Of a stretch of DNA of 64,000 nt, positions 1-11,459 are shown piece after piece (within the stretch, counting starts at the first letter, position 1; each line of letters opens with the position of its first letter). The translations under genes were made by a program, and so were the position numbers. The DNA comes from Nemertoderma westbladi (Eukaryota; Xenacoelomorpha; Nemertodermatida; Nemertodermatidae), in contig JAUCBJ010005949.1 in the NCBI GenBank assembly GCA_032718475.1, positions 49,638 through 113,637 on the forward strand, read 5' to 3'. The notes under the pieces were generated by a model that saw only the letters and a program-made list of their open reading frames with translations, ran no database searches and was not told the DNA's origin.

Positions 1-104
1 ATTCTTATTTTATCTCCCTTTCTTCCTGTCCATTTGCATTCATCATCTTTCTCTTCACAGACACCCGGACAACAACATAGGCATTTCTTCAGAAATTTCG
101 CCAT
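1..104 (-). pseudogene. 5' end of duplicated orphan gene (cut by window edge)
   Basis: The minus-strand reading from the ATG at 104 gives the same cysteine-rich start (MAKFLKKCLCCCPGVC) as the intact 240-aa gene at 46548-45826, and the sequence matches that gene closely for all of the roughly 104 bases visible. The rest lies beyond the window edge, so I cannot tell whether this copy is full length. It is the gene end of a segmental duplication (1-800 against 46445-46998). Function is unknown. Confidence 0.6.
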
Positions 105-800
105 TAATAAATTATTTTTAACACCACAATACAGTCACAATGTTGTGGTACAGTAGAATTGATTACAAATTGGAGCACTGTATTAATTATTATTGATGTA
201 ACTTTTAAAATATTATTTTTGACAGATTTTAGGTTAGCGAATCCTGTATTTATAAAGGCGAGATTGGTATTGGGATTCTTTTGGGATTGTTTATCACCCG
301 TATTATTGATATTGAATGGGACTTTACCGTAATGGTGCCTATATGTATGTACTCTTTGTGTGGGTGGTTAAGATAAGATAAGCGTAGTTAGTTAGTTATA
401 GTTCTATTTTTATACATTACCTCAGTACCTGCAATAAACACACTGACGTCCTAATGAATTAATAATCTCCTTATTCTTTCTACAGTACTTACAGTGGCAA
501 CGATCAGACACTCTGGCTGGACAGTGGCTAGGCTGCCTGGCATAACAATAATTAAACAGGTAAACAATAGAGTCTTATACACCCCACAAACAATAAAAAA
601 ATCATAGAATAAGGACATTACGCCCAAAATACTCGTCCTTCGGGCCATCAACAAACCACAAGGGGCATAAACAAAAAAAAACAACAAACAAAAATCAAAT
701 ATATTAAAAATGCTCAACATACAGGTAACCACCATAAACTATAAATGATATTATACTTCACAAAAGCTAAGCCTATATTCTAAAAGAAAATATATGACAT
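1..800. repeat. Left copy of segmental duplication (gene start plus flank)
   Basis: Bases 1-482 and about 728-800 match 46445-46998 almost base for base, including the gene start, the stretch around the ATG and the junction with an LTR start (TGTAAAAGC at 801 and at 46999). Both copies carry the same LTR junction, so the duplication happened after that LTR inserted. About 245 bp (roughly 483-727) is present only here. No other gene is evident; a minus-strand reading at 735-451 is hydrophobic and crosses the unique block, but nothing supports it as a gene. Confidence 0.8.
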
Positions 801-2747
801 TGTAAAAGCTTTTGCGGACAAAATAAGTCAGTTTGCGCAATGCGCTGAATACTGTAAAAGGCTTATAATTGTACAACTACGTGTCTGTCAAAAAACTCAA
901 GAGTTGGAATGACAAAATCTACCAGCTGTTCCTTCATGTGAGGAATCTGCTTTGTTGACATATATTTCAGCCAATCAGAGCGATCTCCCTTCCTCTGTTT
1001 ACAGTGGCCTATAAGAAATGATGCAATGGCGGCAAATTCGGAGAATTCATTCATTCAGAATTCATTCATTCGGACATTCTGACTTTCTGACTTTGCCCTA
1101 ACATCAGTGGCCTAAGAGAGTCGTAAGAACGCAAATCTATTAACACATTGCATATCATACACATCTCACTGCACAATTCATACACTGTAAACTGCAATAC
1201 TGCTGTTGCGTCATTAACACCATTTCTACTGTTTTATACTATTGTTAATTGCTGTTATATATTAATGGATGTTATATTTGGAGAATACTGATGAATAATC
1301 GTTAAATCCCCCTTAATTTTCTTAATTACTGAGGTAAGCAGAAGGGTGTATCAGTAGCAATTGTGGCTCAATTTATAGTGGTTTGTGTGAATTTAATGCT
1401 ATTTCATAATCCTAACGTATGTGAGTCGCAATCCTCCTTATATATTACTAAAATCAGTGGCAGACGGCAAATCAGTGTGCGTTAGAGTGAATATTAGTGT
1501 AGAGTGTTAGTGTGAAGGTTAATAAAGCATTCCTAAAGAATGTGCCAATTGCATTATCCTAGTGCCACCAGTTGTAATTAGTGTCAGTCATAACTCTGCT
1601 TGATACTTAAAGCGCCACGTCCCAAAGGAACTGTTAATATTTTCCCGAAAGTAAATATAGTTGTCGGTGTTGAAAATATATTAGACTGTGGTGATGGGAA
1701 TGTTGACCATACTGTATCTATAAAATATATTCCCTTCTGGATCTAAGTTCTTATCTTTTAGTTGTACCGGTACTCTGTACTGTACTGCTTTCTTATATAT
1801 ATATCTGAATGTGCTTTTGTCTATGTAAGTCTGCATGTGCTTTGTATGTACATTTTATTAACTGTATGTCTTATTGCCTACCTCATGAATATGGAAACAT
1901 AGTGCAGAATTGCTTGACTCTGTATTTTCTTCTGCTTGATTAGACTGCAATTCTCAACATGGTGCCTGGACCCGTTGAGTCCTCCTGACCTAATTGTACC
2001 GCACATACGGTACCACTGGAAATACGGTACAACTACCTGACTACATAGGTGCTAATTGAATATTACGCCTGCTGTAATAATGGAATCTAAAAAACGAACG
2101 CAATTACTACCATCAACTGGCAGACTGGGGATGACGGACCACATTGATTAACATGTTTTGTACCTATGGATGCCTTGGAATCTAGAAATAGTGCTACTGT
2201 CCTAAGCCTACTACCTACAGATAATGAAATGTTGAATACTTGAATATACATTGAAATGTTACTTAACTTCTAAAGACCGAGGTTAGTTTGCTATCCTACT
2301 GCAGTGCACATTGCAGTGACTAAAATCAGTGGCAGATGGCAAATCAGTGTGCGTTAGAGTGAATATTAGTGTAGAGTGTTAGTGTGAAGGTTAATAAAGC
2401 ATTCCTAAAGAATGCGCCAATTGCGTTATCCTAGTGCCACCAGTTGTAATTAGTGTCAGTCATAACTCTGCTTGATACTTAAAGCGCCACGTCCCAAAGG
2501 AACTGTTAATATTTTCCCGAAAGTAAATATAGTTGTCGGAGATTTTATAGCAGTGATCAATCGAATAATACAAAGTAGCCTACTGCAATATTGTTCTCTC
2601 TTTATAACAGAATCCAGTCTCCCACACCCGTGGGTCATACACAGCGCTAGACTGGCTTCAGCTGATGTCAATTAGTACGGGCAATAGTCAATTCATAAGA
2701 CACTTAAATTAGCAGGTTAAACTGTTAAAGGTCTAAAAGCGCGAACA
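801..2747 (+). repeat. 5' LTR of old element A, with internal duplication and insert
   Basis: It starts TGTAAAAGC and ends GCGCGAACA, the same termini as every other LTR of this family here. It carries the shared CCAAT block (CCAATCAGAGCG near 972). At 1,947 bp it is about 800 bp longer than its relatives (1,144-1,233 bp). The excess is a 222-bp direct repeat (1447-1668 and 2320-2541) on either side of about 650 bp not found in the other LTRs. It is followed by leader sequence and decayed gag, so it is the 5' LTR of the element whose later parts lie at 19903 and 38892. Confidence 0.85.
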
Positions 2748-3404
2748 TTAATAGATTTATTCTTTTATTGCTCAGTAGGCAATAAACCATAACATACCGG
2801 TCTGACGGTAAACTGTAGGCTTAGTAGTGCCGAACCGGTACCGTATAGCAGTATTACTTCAATTGTGACATATTTGTATATTCGTAGGCTGTTTAAGAGA
2901 CTAGGGCCTGTACACCCCTTATTTCTTTTAGAGTTTACATATTTCTGTTGGCTTTATTTACAGTCTGTGTCTTGTTCTGTGTTTGGTCTGTGTTTTATTT
3001 GAATAGTCTGTATGGGTAGCGTAATATTTATTATTCAGAGTTTATGCAAGTAATTTACAACATCCATGTTCCAAAGTTTATTCCTTACAGTAATTCTGCT
3101 TGTTATGCATAACACAATAGTTAAATTAACCCCAGTACTATTTCAGGACTGCTTGGCATAGGACAAACTGGTGATTTCTTTAGCATCGGATGATTAAACC
3201 TAATTACTCCAGTCACTCCAGCAGATGCTGTGGTTCTTTTAGCTGTTCACGTATATTTAACTGCAAGTTATATGTTGTATAAGTGCTAGTATCTAATCTA
3301 GGGTTTAGAGTACAGCGCTTTCCTGAAAGTTAATGTAGTGTGTACGCAGTATATTTGTGTTGTAACGTCGTTAATAGGTCTGTTAGCTTTAGGCTTCGAT
3401 AATT
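2748..3404 (+). other. Shortened 5' leader of element A
   Basis: No gene is seen here. The sequence aligns with the leaders of the other copies: 3040-3360 corresponds to about 10020-10320 of element 1. It lacks much of the 2.3-kb leader, including the two 0.29-kb repeats and the hairpin, and jumps at about 3400 from untranslated leader straight into the middle of gag. Confidence 0.7.
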
Positions 3405-6287
3405 AATCGAAGGACTGTCTCCTGTAGCCCTGATGTGCCATCCAGCTACCACGTCGGCGGCTCCCGCACCTGCGGTTGAGTGGATGGAGGAAGGGCGGCA
3501 GGAGCTGAGAGAGTTGCTTGGGCACTTAGCCCAAACAAAGGCTCGATCTGATGAACAAGTCCGAGATTTGGAAGGAACTGTTAAATTATTAAAGGGAATA
3601 GTACGAGGCAGTAGAATAGAGTTGCAAGAAGTGTAGCAACACATCGTTCTCGAATGCGATAAATTAGTCAATATACAAATGGGTGTACCACCACCCCCTG
3701 TAACATTGTGTCAGCCCTTTAGGCCTGAAGTACCTCATGCGCAAGGTATGGAGCATACTGCTAGTGAAGTAGAAACTCCTATAGTAAACCATGTTAATTA
3801 TATTAATAAACCTGTTGATAATGATATCCCATACCGATCTGATAATAATCCGTGAAATTTATATACTGATAATTCGATATTAAACAGTACGATGGCTCAA
3901 GAGAGTTTCCGCGTCAGATGGCTAGGATGGAAGCTCGTCAAGCTGTAAAGGTGGGAGAGGTTGTCAAGTTTAATGGAGATGAGATGAAATGGTTACCTTT
4001 TAATGAATATTACAAAGATAACATACAAAAGTCTGTACTATCCAACGGAGAAAAACTCATCGAGTGCTTGGAAGGTCCTCCCAAGTTAATGGCGTTTAAG
4101 TTTATTGGACATCCTGACGGTTTAAGACAAGTTTGGGATACACTTAACATCAGGTATCTACAGGTATCAGGTATCAGGCATCTAGGTGGCTACATGTCTA
4201 AACATTAAATGTCCTCCCATTTCTTTGCTTTTAATCCGTTTAACCTGAAACTTGGCACAATTGTACTCGACCATTAGCTGTGTCATTTAAACTTTTTCTG
4301 AGGTTTTAACCCTTCGTTTTTTCAAACAGATGATTCCTTTGAAGTCAATTTTGACCTCAGGTAAATGAGAGGGTTGGGGTGGTAGTAGGGTCTTGGGCGG
4401 CTCAGCGACAGTTAGACCTCACTGACTAATTTCTATGGTGGTAGGAGCTGTAGAAAGGATTAATAAATAATAGAAAGGATTAATAGAAGATAGGAAAAGA
4501 GCTGCAGCCGCTGAGGCCAAACTTAAAGCTGCAGCGCGGAAGTTGAACGGAAAGCTGCAGCGATAGCGGCGGAAGTCGAACAGAAAGCTGCAGCAGCAGC
4601 GGCAGCGGCAGTGGCAGCGGCAGCAGCAGTGGCAGTGGCAGAAGTCAAACTTAAAGCTGCAGCGGCAGCGGCAGAAGTTGAACTTAAAGCTACCACAGTA
4701 GAAATTGAAAAAAGGGCAGCTGAAGCCAAAGCACAACTAGAGTTAGAGAGCATTCAAGCGAGACAAGATTTCTTAAGTAAACCAAGGGCAGCGAATCAGA
4801 TGCAATACCTAAGTCGATCTACTCCTAAAAGACATGGATTTACTACTTCCTCGGATGAAGGTACTATCACTGATTCCAAGTGTAGAAGAAATAAATCCCA
4901 TTCAAATGGATGTAGAAGAGCGCCCATAGGACATAAGTTAGCCCCCCCCCCCCCCCCCCCCCCCGGTGAGAAGGGAATTAACTAATGCAGACTTAAGAGC
5001 TAAAGAGTCAATAACTCAAGTTGTACGATCAGATAGACACCCTACTATAGTGGATGAGCCAGAAATAATTAGGCCTGCTATCAAAACTACTCCTTTAATG
5101 GAGACCCTTTTGCTGCCTGAACACAACTCTGAATTCCCTTTACACAGTACCAAACTTACCTTGGCCAGTAGACAAATACCAGAGTCTCCGACCGGTATTG
5201 ATACCGAGCAAAATTTGTTTATCGAAGGACTGTCTCCGGTAGCCCTGATGTGCCATCCAGCTACCACGTCGGCGGCTCCCGCACCTACGGTTGAGTGGAT
5301 GGAGGAAGGGCGGCAGGAGCTGAGAGAGTTGCTTGGGCACTTAGCCCAAACAAAGGCTCGATCTGATGAACAAGTCCGAGATTTGGAAGGAACTGTTAAA
5401 TTATTAAAGGGAATAGTACGAGGCAGTAAAATAGAGTTGCAAGAAGTGCAGCAACACATCGCTCTCGAATGCGATAAATTAGTCAATATACAAATGGGTA
5501 TACCACCACCCCCTGTAACATTGTGTCAGCCCTTTAGGCCTGAAGTACCTCATGCGCAAGGTATGTAGCCTACATGCATCTATACTGCTAGTGAAGTAGA
5601 AACTCCTATAGTAAACCATGTTAATAATATTAATAAACCTGTTGATAATGATATCCCATACCGATCTGATAATAATCCGTGAAATTTATATACCGATAAT
5701 TCGATATTAAACAGTACGATGGCTCAAGAGAGTTTCCGCGTCAGATGGCTAGGATGGAAGCTCGTCAAGCTGTAAAGGTGGGAGAGGTTGTCAAGTTTAA
5801 TGGAGATGAGATGAAATGGTTACCTTTTAATGAATATTACGTCAAAGATAACATACAAAACTCTGTACTATCCAACGGAGAAAAACTCATCGAGTGCTTG
5901 GATGGTCCTCCCAAGTTAATGGCGTTAAAGTTTATTGGACATCCTGACAGATTAAGACAAGTTTGGGATACACTTAACATCAGGTATCTATAGGTATCAG
6001 GTATCAGGCATCTAGGTGGCTACATGTCTAAACATTAAATGTCCTCCCATTTATTTGCTTTTAATCCGTTTAACCTGAAACTTGGCACAATTGTACTCGA
6101 CCATTAGCTGTGTCATTTAAACTTTTCTGAGGTTTTAACCCTTCGTTTTTTCAAACAGATGATTCCTTTGAAGTCAATTTTGACGTCAGGTAAATGAGAG
6201 GGTTGGGGTGGTAGTAGGGTCTTGGGCGGCTCAGCGACAGTTAGACCTCACTGACTAATTTCTATGGTGGTAGGAGCTGTAGCTTCA
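3405..6287 (+). repeat. Imperfect tandem duplication inside element A gag
   Basis: About 1.05 kb at 3405-4455 recurs at 5221-6287 (period about 1,816 bp). Both copies share the same foreign block (about 4160-4430 and 5990-6260) that replaces part of gag, so that replacement came before the duplication. After copy 1 the sequence jumps back to the gag helix region; after copy 2 it continues correctly into downstream gag. The copies differ by scattered substitutions and small indels. Confidence 0.8.
4942..4964 (+). repeat. Poly-C run (23 C)
   Basis: An uninterrupted run of 23 C in decayed gag, where the intact copies have ordinary coding sequence. The length is probably unstable and prone to sequencing error, so the reading frame across it should not be trusted. 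Confidence 0.9.
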
Positions 6288-7925
6288 ACTTTGCCAAAGG
6301 GTGGAGTAGGTACTCATTGGGACAAAAAGGTTCTATACTTTATGGACCAACATCAGAGAGATCCAACCATGGCGGACCTTATGTCGTTCTTAAACGGAGA
6401 GGTAAGATTACAGCTAATGAAACAGTCTAGAGAGAAGACTCCAGAAACCAAGGTAAGTGAGAAACCTGTTGCTAGGAGAAAGATAACACCAGTATGTTAC
6501 ACCGAATATGAGAGTCAAACATCCTATGATGAGGACAGTAGCAAAGACACCGAAAGGACTTATTATATGAGTAAAGGTAAGGAAATAAGTAAACCCACGG
6601 TTTGACCTGGTAACAAGGGAGAACAACTTAGAACTCCTCCTACGTCTCCCAAGAGAATGCCGGGTAGGAAGCCCGAAGTAAGAACTAACGTACAAAACAC
6701 CATGCATACCAAGGTAAGTAACATCAAACCTAAGTGGGTATTGTGCAAAGGGCCCCATCGTTTGAGTGGGTGTGAGGAATTCTTAAAGAAAGAACTAAAA
6801 GATCGACGTAGTGTAACTTGGGATAAAAGGTTATGTTACAATTGCCTCAGGAGAGGACGTCAAAGGAAAACCTGTTACTCAGATGTGAGGTGCGCTAAGT
6901 GTGGAGCGAAACATAATATCCTACTGCACACTGAGTTCGATAAGGTAAGTGAACCAGAACTGCATGTACAGTTCAGTGATGTAAACGACACAGATCAGAG
7001 TTTGGAGATGGAAGGATTCTATACGGACGAGTTTTCTGATGAAAATGAATTCTGCTATATGATCAACACAGCCGTATATTGAGCCCTTACTTATGAGGCA
7101 GTGACTGACAGATAGGAATCCCACCTACCCATTCCGGATCGACAGCCCTCATGGAAGGTTTCGCAACCATCTATCGGCATCAGAGAGTTTCCAGTGGTGC
7201 AGCTTAGGGTACATGGACAAGGTAAGGGCCTTATTGTTAATGCCCTCCTTGATTCAGGTAGTACAGGCACCTTTATTGATAAAGATTTAGCCGAGGATAT
7301 ATTCACTGGTCAAGAGAGATTCCAAACACAAACTGAAATTTTCCAGGATCATGCAGGTATGGAAATCTACTGTTTCTACAGATTTCTATTTAGGATCGTT
7401 GTCGACTCCCCAGGATAAATCAGGTGAGGACAGTATAAGGTCAGTTAAAATGGTGGCCAGTAAGAACTTTACTGCTAGTCAAGTAGAGCCTTATAACTGG
7501 GACGAGGACAGCTTTGCCCAACAACATAATGTCCCCAGATTTAAAACAAATTACCTAGGGGTACAAATATTACTCGGTCAGAATGCGCATGAAGCGCTAG
7601 AAACCATCGAGAAACAGCCTGCTCGACTGCTACCCTTACAAACGTATACGGGACGAACTAGAGTAGGTTGGTATTTCACGGGACCATCTAGAAGGACTTT
7701 GAAGGAGAGATTAGAAAGCGAGCAAATCCATCAGGTAAGAGAGTGTGTGGAAACCGTGAAAGATGAGGACATCATAACTGAGGGAACTTCATGCTCCTCA
7801 GATAACGGTGATATTCAGACCCTATACAACGAGGATAACACTATTGAACTCCTCACTGAGACTCAAACTCAGACGCAGAATAGCGACCTATTCGCTTATG
7901 ACAACGACGAACTTAATGAGGTAGT

Positions 7926-9158
7926 TGTAAAAGCTTTTACTGAATTGTCCGGTTATTTTTCCTTATTTTTCCCGTAAAGTACTCTGTAGTTGGTTTACCA
8001 GGCATAAAAAGGCCGTGTCCTTGCTGTACTGGTGTTTTAGCGGACATAAAAGCTATTTCTTCTGTATTTGTACTTTAGAGGACATAATCCATAATTCCGT
8101 GACGTAAAAGCTCGATACTCTTGAAAACAGTGTCGCTACCATGACGACGGCTAGCAGCTGATATTGCCACGTCGACGTTTCTTTGTTTCTCTGTTCTCTC
8201 GTTGTTCATGTTGACCAATCAGAGCGTTTGTGATCTCTGTGTTGGAGGTATATACAGAAACTCAGTAGTTCAGTGTTATGTTTTTGTCCAGAGCCTAAGA
8301 ACCGGCTTTGGCACCTCCGTGTTTTCAGTTTTTAGTCTTACACTAGTAGGTTTAATTATAAAGGGCATATATCCTTTAACTGACGCACCTACCTGACTCA
8401 TGGAATCACTGCATACTGATGACTGATGTCTGCATACTGCAGTACTGCATACACTGCATACTGTGTAACATTGTGCATACCTTTATATTGTTATACTGCT
8501 ATTTACCGTCAGTTCTTCATAATATGGTTGATGAATAATTATATTTGGAATAACGATAAACAACCCCGAAACCCAATGTTCTTGATATACCGAAGGTAAG
8601 AGAGAAGGGTTACAGATAAACGATTGTGACTTATGTTAAAGTGGTTTGAAGTGAATCTAATGTTATTTGATAGACCCTACATGAGCCAGTCTGTGTTCCT
8701 TTTATATGTGACTAAAATCAGTGAAGATCGGCAGATTAGTGTGCAGTATTGTGCAGCATTGTGTATGAGTGAGTCTGTTAAAGAAGCATTCCTAAAGAAT
8801 GCGCCATATATGTGAATTATAATTAAGCCATATCGTTGTGAGTGGTTTAAGTCATAACTCTGTTTATATAGATAAAGCGCCACGTCCTAAAGGAACTGTT
8901 AATATTCCCGAAGGTGAATAATATTGTCAGAGATTATATAATACTGTCAGTCGAATAATACATTAGGCTTACATAGCAATAAAATTAAACCGTCGAACCC
9001 AATCTCCCGGGAATTTCCAGTGGGTGAATGGTCGCGCACGGATTGGTTTCGACTAGTGTAGTGAATCAAATACTTGTCATAGACTAAAAACTGATTTAAT
9101 ATCTAGAAGACATCTTAATTTGGTGGGTTAAACTGCCAAAGGTCTGAAAGCGCGAACA
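7926..9158 (+). repeat. 5' LTR of element 1
   Basis: 1,233 bp, TGTAAAAGC to GCGCGAACA, the same length as the 3' copy at 18670-19902. The beginning (TTTTACTGAATTG) differs from the LTRs of elements 2 and 3 (TTTTGCGTAATTA), so this is a distinct LTR subfamily. Short reading frames inside it occur identically in the 3' LTR and are not genes. Confidence 0.95.
8215..8274 (+). promoter_or_regulatory. Predicted LTR core promoter (CCAAT, TATA, TCAGT)
   Basis: A CCAAT box (8215-8219, in the family-wide block CCAATCAGAGCG) is followed by TATATA (8249-8254) and a TCAGT initiator (8270-8274, A at 8272, 23 bp after the TATA start). The same arrangement recurs at 18959-19018 in the 3' LTR and at 47321-47387 in element 3. 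This would place the transcript start about 345 bp into the LTR, leaving a long R-U5. Confidence 0.55.
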
Positions 9159-11459
9159 TTAAAGGATATTGCTTCTGTATTGCAGTAGGCAATAAAGCTG
9201 AAGTACCGGCAACCGGTACCCAGTAGGCCTGACTACCTAACCACCCGGACCGGTACCTACAGCAGTACAGGTGCAGCAGTATTATTCGATTTTGATAATT
9301 ATATACCGGTAGGCCTTAATAATTAATCAGGGAGGGCCCGCCCTGGTTTTTTATTGAGTTTTTACTTATTTCTGTCAAATTTTATTTATTTGTAGGCCAG
9401 TATTGAACAGAAGGCGTGTAAACCTCATCAGATTGTACAGACAATTTGTAGGCTGAGCTGTTGTCTGATTGCTGTTAAGTCTGAACGGATTGCAGTGTGT
9501 GTAGAGCAACTGTCCGATTAAGTACGATTAGGCAGTAGGGGCAGTGAATACTGTAAGGTAAACCCCCAATTAAAGAATAAGTCGCACTACTGGGTTAGAG
9601 CGCATACTCCCTAATCATTTCGGAGTCTGCATGTCCTGTGGTTTATTTAGGCTTGAGAGTAGTCTGCCATCGTTTGGTCTGTACTTTGTTTGTGTAAGTC
9701 TGTACGGGTAGCGTATAATTTTATTTAAATAATTTGTAGGCTGGATAGTTGTCTGGCTGTTATTAAGTCTGAGCGGATTGCCGCGTGTGTAGATCATCTG
9801 TCCGATTAAGTACGATTAGGCAGTAGGGGCAGCGAACGCTGTAAGGTAATCCCCCAGCTAAAGAATAAGTCGCACTACTGGGTTAGAGCGCATACTCCCT
9901 AATCATTTCGGAGTCTGCATATACCGTAGTTTGTTTAGGCTTGATAGTAGTCTGTCAGTGTTCGGTCTGTATTTTATTTGAGTAGTTTGTACGCGTAGCG
10001 TAATATTTATTATTCAGAGTTTATGCGATTATTCGCAACATTCATTCCCTAAGTTTGTTCCTACAGTAATTGTGTTTGTTATACATACCGTTATAGTTAA
10101 ATTAACCCCGGTACTATACGGGCTGCTCGGCGTAGGTAAAGACTGGTGATTTTGTGCATCGGTCACTCCAGCAGATGCCGTGGTTCTTTTAGCTGTTCAA
10201 GTATATTTAACTACTGATTATTTGTTGTACAAGTACTCGTACCTAATTTAGGGTTTAGTGTACAGTGCTTTCCTGAAGTAATTATTGTAGCCATTATATT
10301 TGTGTTGTAAAGTGGTTGATAGGCACATTCGATTAGCTCTATTAACTTCTAGGTAGGAACACTCCGTGATACATAACGTAGAACCTATAGCGATACGGCT
10401 ATAGGTCGTCAGGCGGTGGCATTTTCCTATCTAGACAACGCAGTGTATTTACTACTACTTATTATTTCAAATACCGTAGTACCCTGTCCGCTGTAATAAT
10501 CAGTTTTCTAACCCTTTGTTAGGCTGGTTTGTAGACTTCTTGTAAAATTACCCTAAAAATTCGTATTTTGCGTTTTTGTAAATTTTTGTGTTTATTTAGA
10601 GATTGTAATCTCAACCCGAATTGTACGTAATTTGTAGTATTAAGTAACTTAGGTCAATTAGAATTATTTGTTTTAGTGTCTTATAAGTAACACTTCATTG
10701 AAAGCGCACCGCTTTGTGTAGTGATTACTCCCCAGAAATAATAACATTTATTTCAAACATTGACTAAACCCATTAAAACGGGTATATATATATTATAAAT
10801 CAAATCTAACGATTTATAAATAGTAGACCTACCATATAACCATTAGGTCTCAATATCAGTTGGATTACTGCTCAAATAACGGTAATAAAGTAAGTAAAGT
10901 AACAAAGTAACCCTAAAGTAACAGAAATTCAATTATTTGAAATAATTGATATACCGGTATTTACAATAGGCTTATTATATTTATTTCTATAAATTTTAGG
11001 TTGAAATCATACCGGTATTCTGTAATTAATTCTAGTTTGTAATTATACTTATATATATATACTATAAGTGTAAACTGCATACCGGTATTTACGATAGGCC
11101 TATTATCTTTATTTCTATAAATTTAGGCTGAAATTATACTGGTACTTGTAATTAATTCTAGTCCAGAATTATATATACTACAAACTGTAAGCTGTATACC
11201 GGTATTCCCGATAGGCCTATTATATATTTATATATATTTGTGCTAAAATTATACCGGTATTCTGTGATAAACCTAGTCTGTAATAATACTTATATAGTTA
11301 TATATACTATAAGTATACCGGTATTCTAATATATTATATATATCACGCTACACTGAGTAGCAGTAACGGTAATTAATTACTAGGCTAGTAGGTAATATTG
11401 AGTTACTAGACTTACTCAGACTGTAATACAGCAGTAGACATTCAACTGTACACATAAGC
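9159..11459 (+). other. 2.3-kb leader of element 1 between LTR and gag start
   Basis: No reading frame here is conserved among copies. The leader holds two tandem units of about 288 bp (9443-9730 and 9731-10010), a conserved hairpin (10383-10406) and roughly three 120-bp AT-rich units containing ACCGGT and AGGCCT palindromes just before the gag ATG (about 10950-11345). The same order occurs in elements 2 and 3. I see no primer-binding site starting with TGG next to the LTR. Confidence 0.75.
10383..10406 (+). other. Conserved leader hairpin (element 1 copy)
   Basis: A perfect 9-bp stem (ACCTATAGC with GCTATAGGT) closes a 6-nt loop, GATACG. Elements 2 and 3 have a T-A pair where this copy has C-G at the third position, so the stem is kept by a compensatory change. 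It lies about 1.05 kb before the gag start. Possible roles are packaging, dimerisation or translation control of the genomic RNA; this is inference. Confidence 0.6.

Larger units (their letters stand above)
3405..7925 (+). pseudogene. Decayed gag-protease of element A (BEL/Pao)
   Basis: Fragments in shifting frames match the gag-protease part of elements 1-3. The Ala/Glu/Lys-rich helix is at about 4490-4740. The conserved gag block appears at 3930-4155 and again at 5750-5985. Three zinc knuckles lie at about 6735-6930, but the central one has lost its histidine (GRQ in place of GHQ). The aspartic protease motif LLDSGSTGTFI lies near 7240-7280 and is followed by a frameshift. Several stop codons are present and a tandem duplication has scrambled the 5' half. 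Translation into a working polyprotein is excluded. The sequence is cut at 7925 by element 1 and resumes at 19903. Its consensus splice-donor motifs survive despite the decay. Confidence 0.9.

Noticed and set aside
6039-6270. A separate gene in the repeated block between gag copies of element A
   Set aside because: Multiple stops, no start, and the same non-coding block occurs at 4209-4440.
8202-8883. Small frames in the LTRs (also 18946-19627, 21181-21402 and 38611-38832)
   Set aside because: They are identical in both LTRs of an element because LTRs are copies; they are not conserved between LTR subfamilies.
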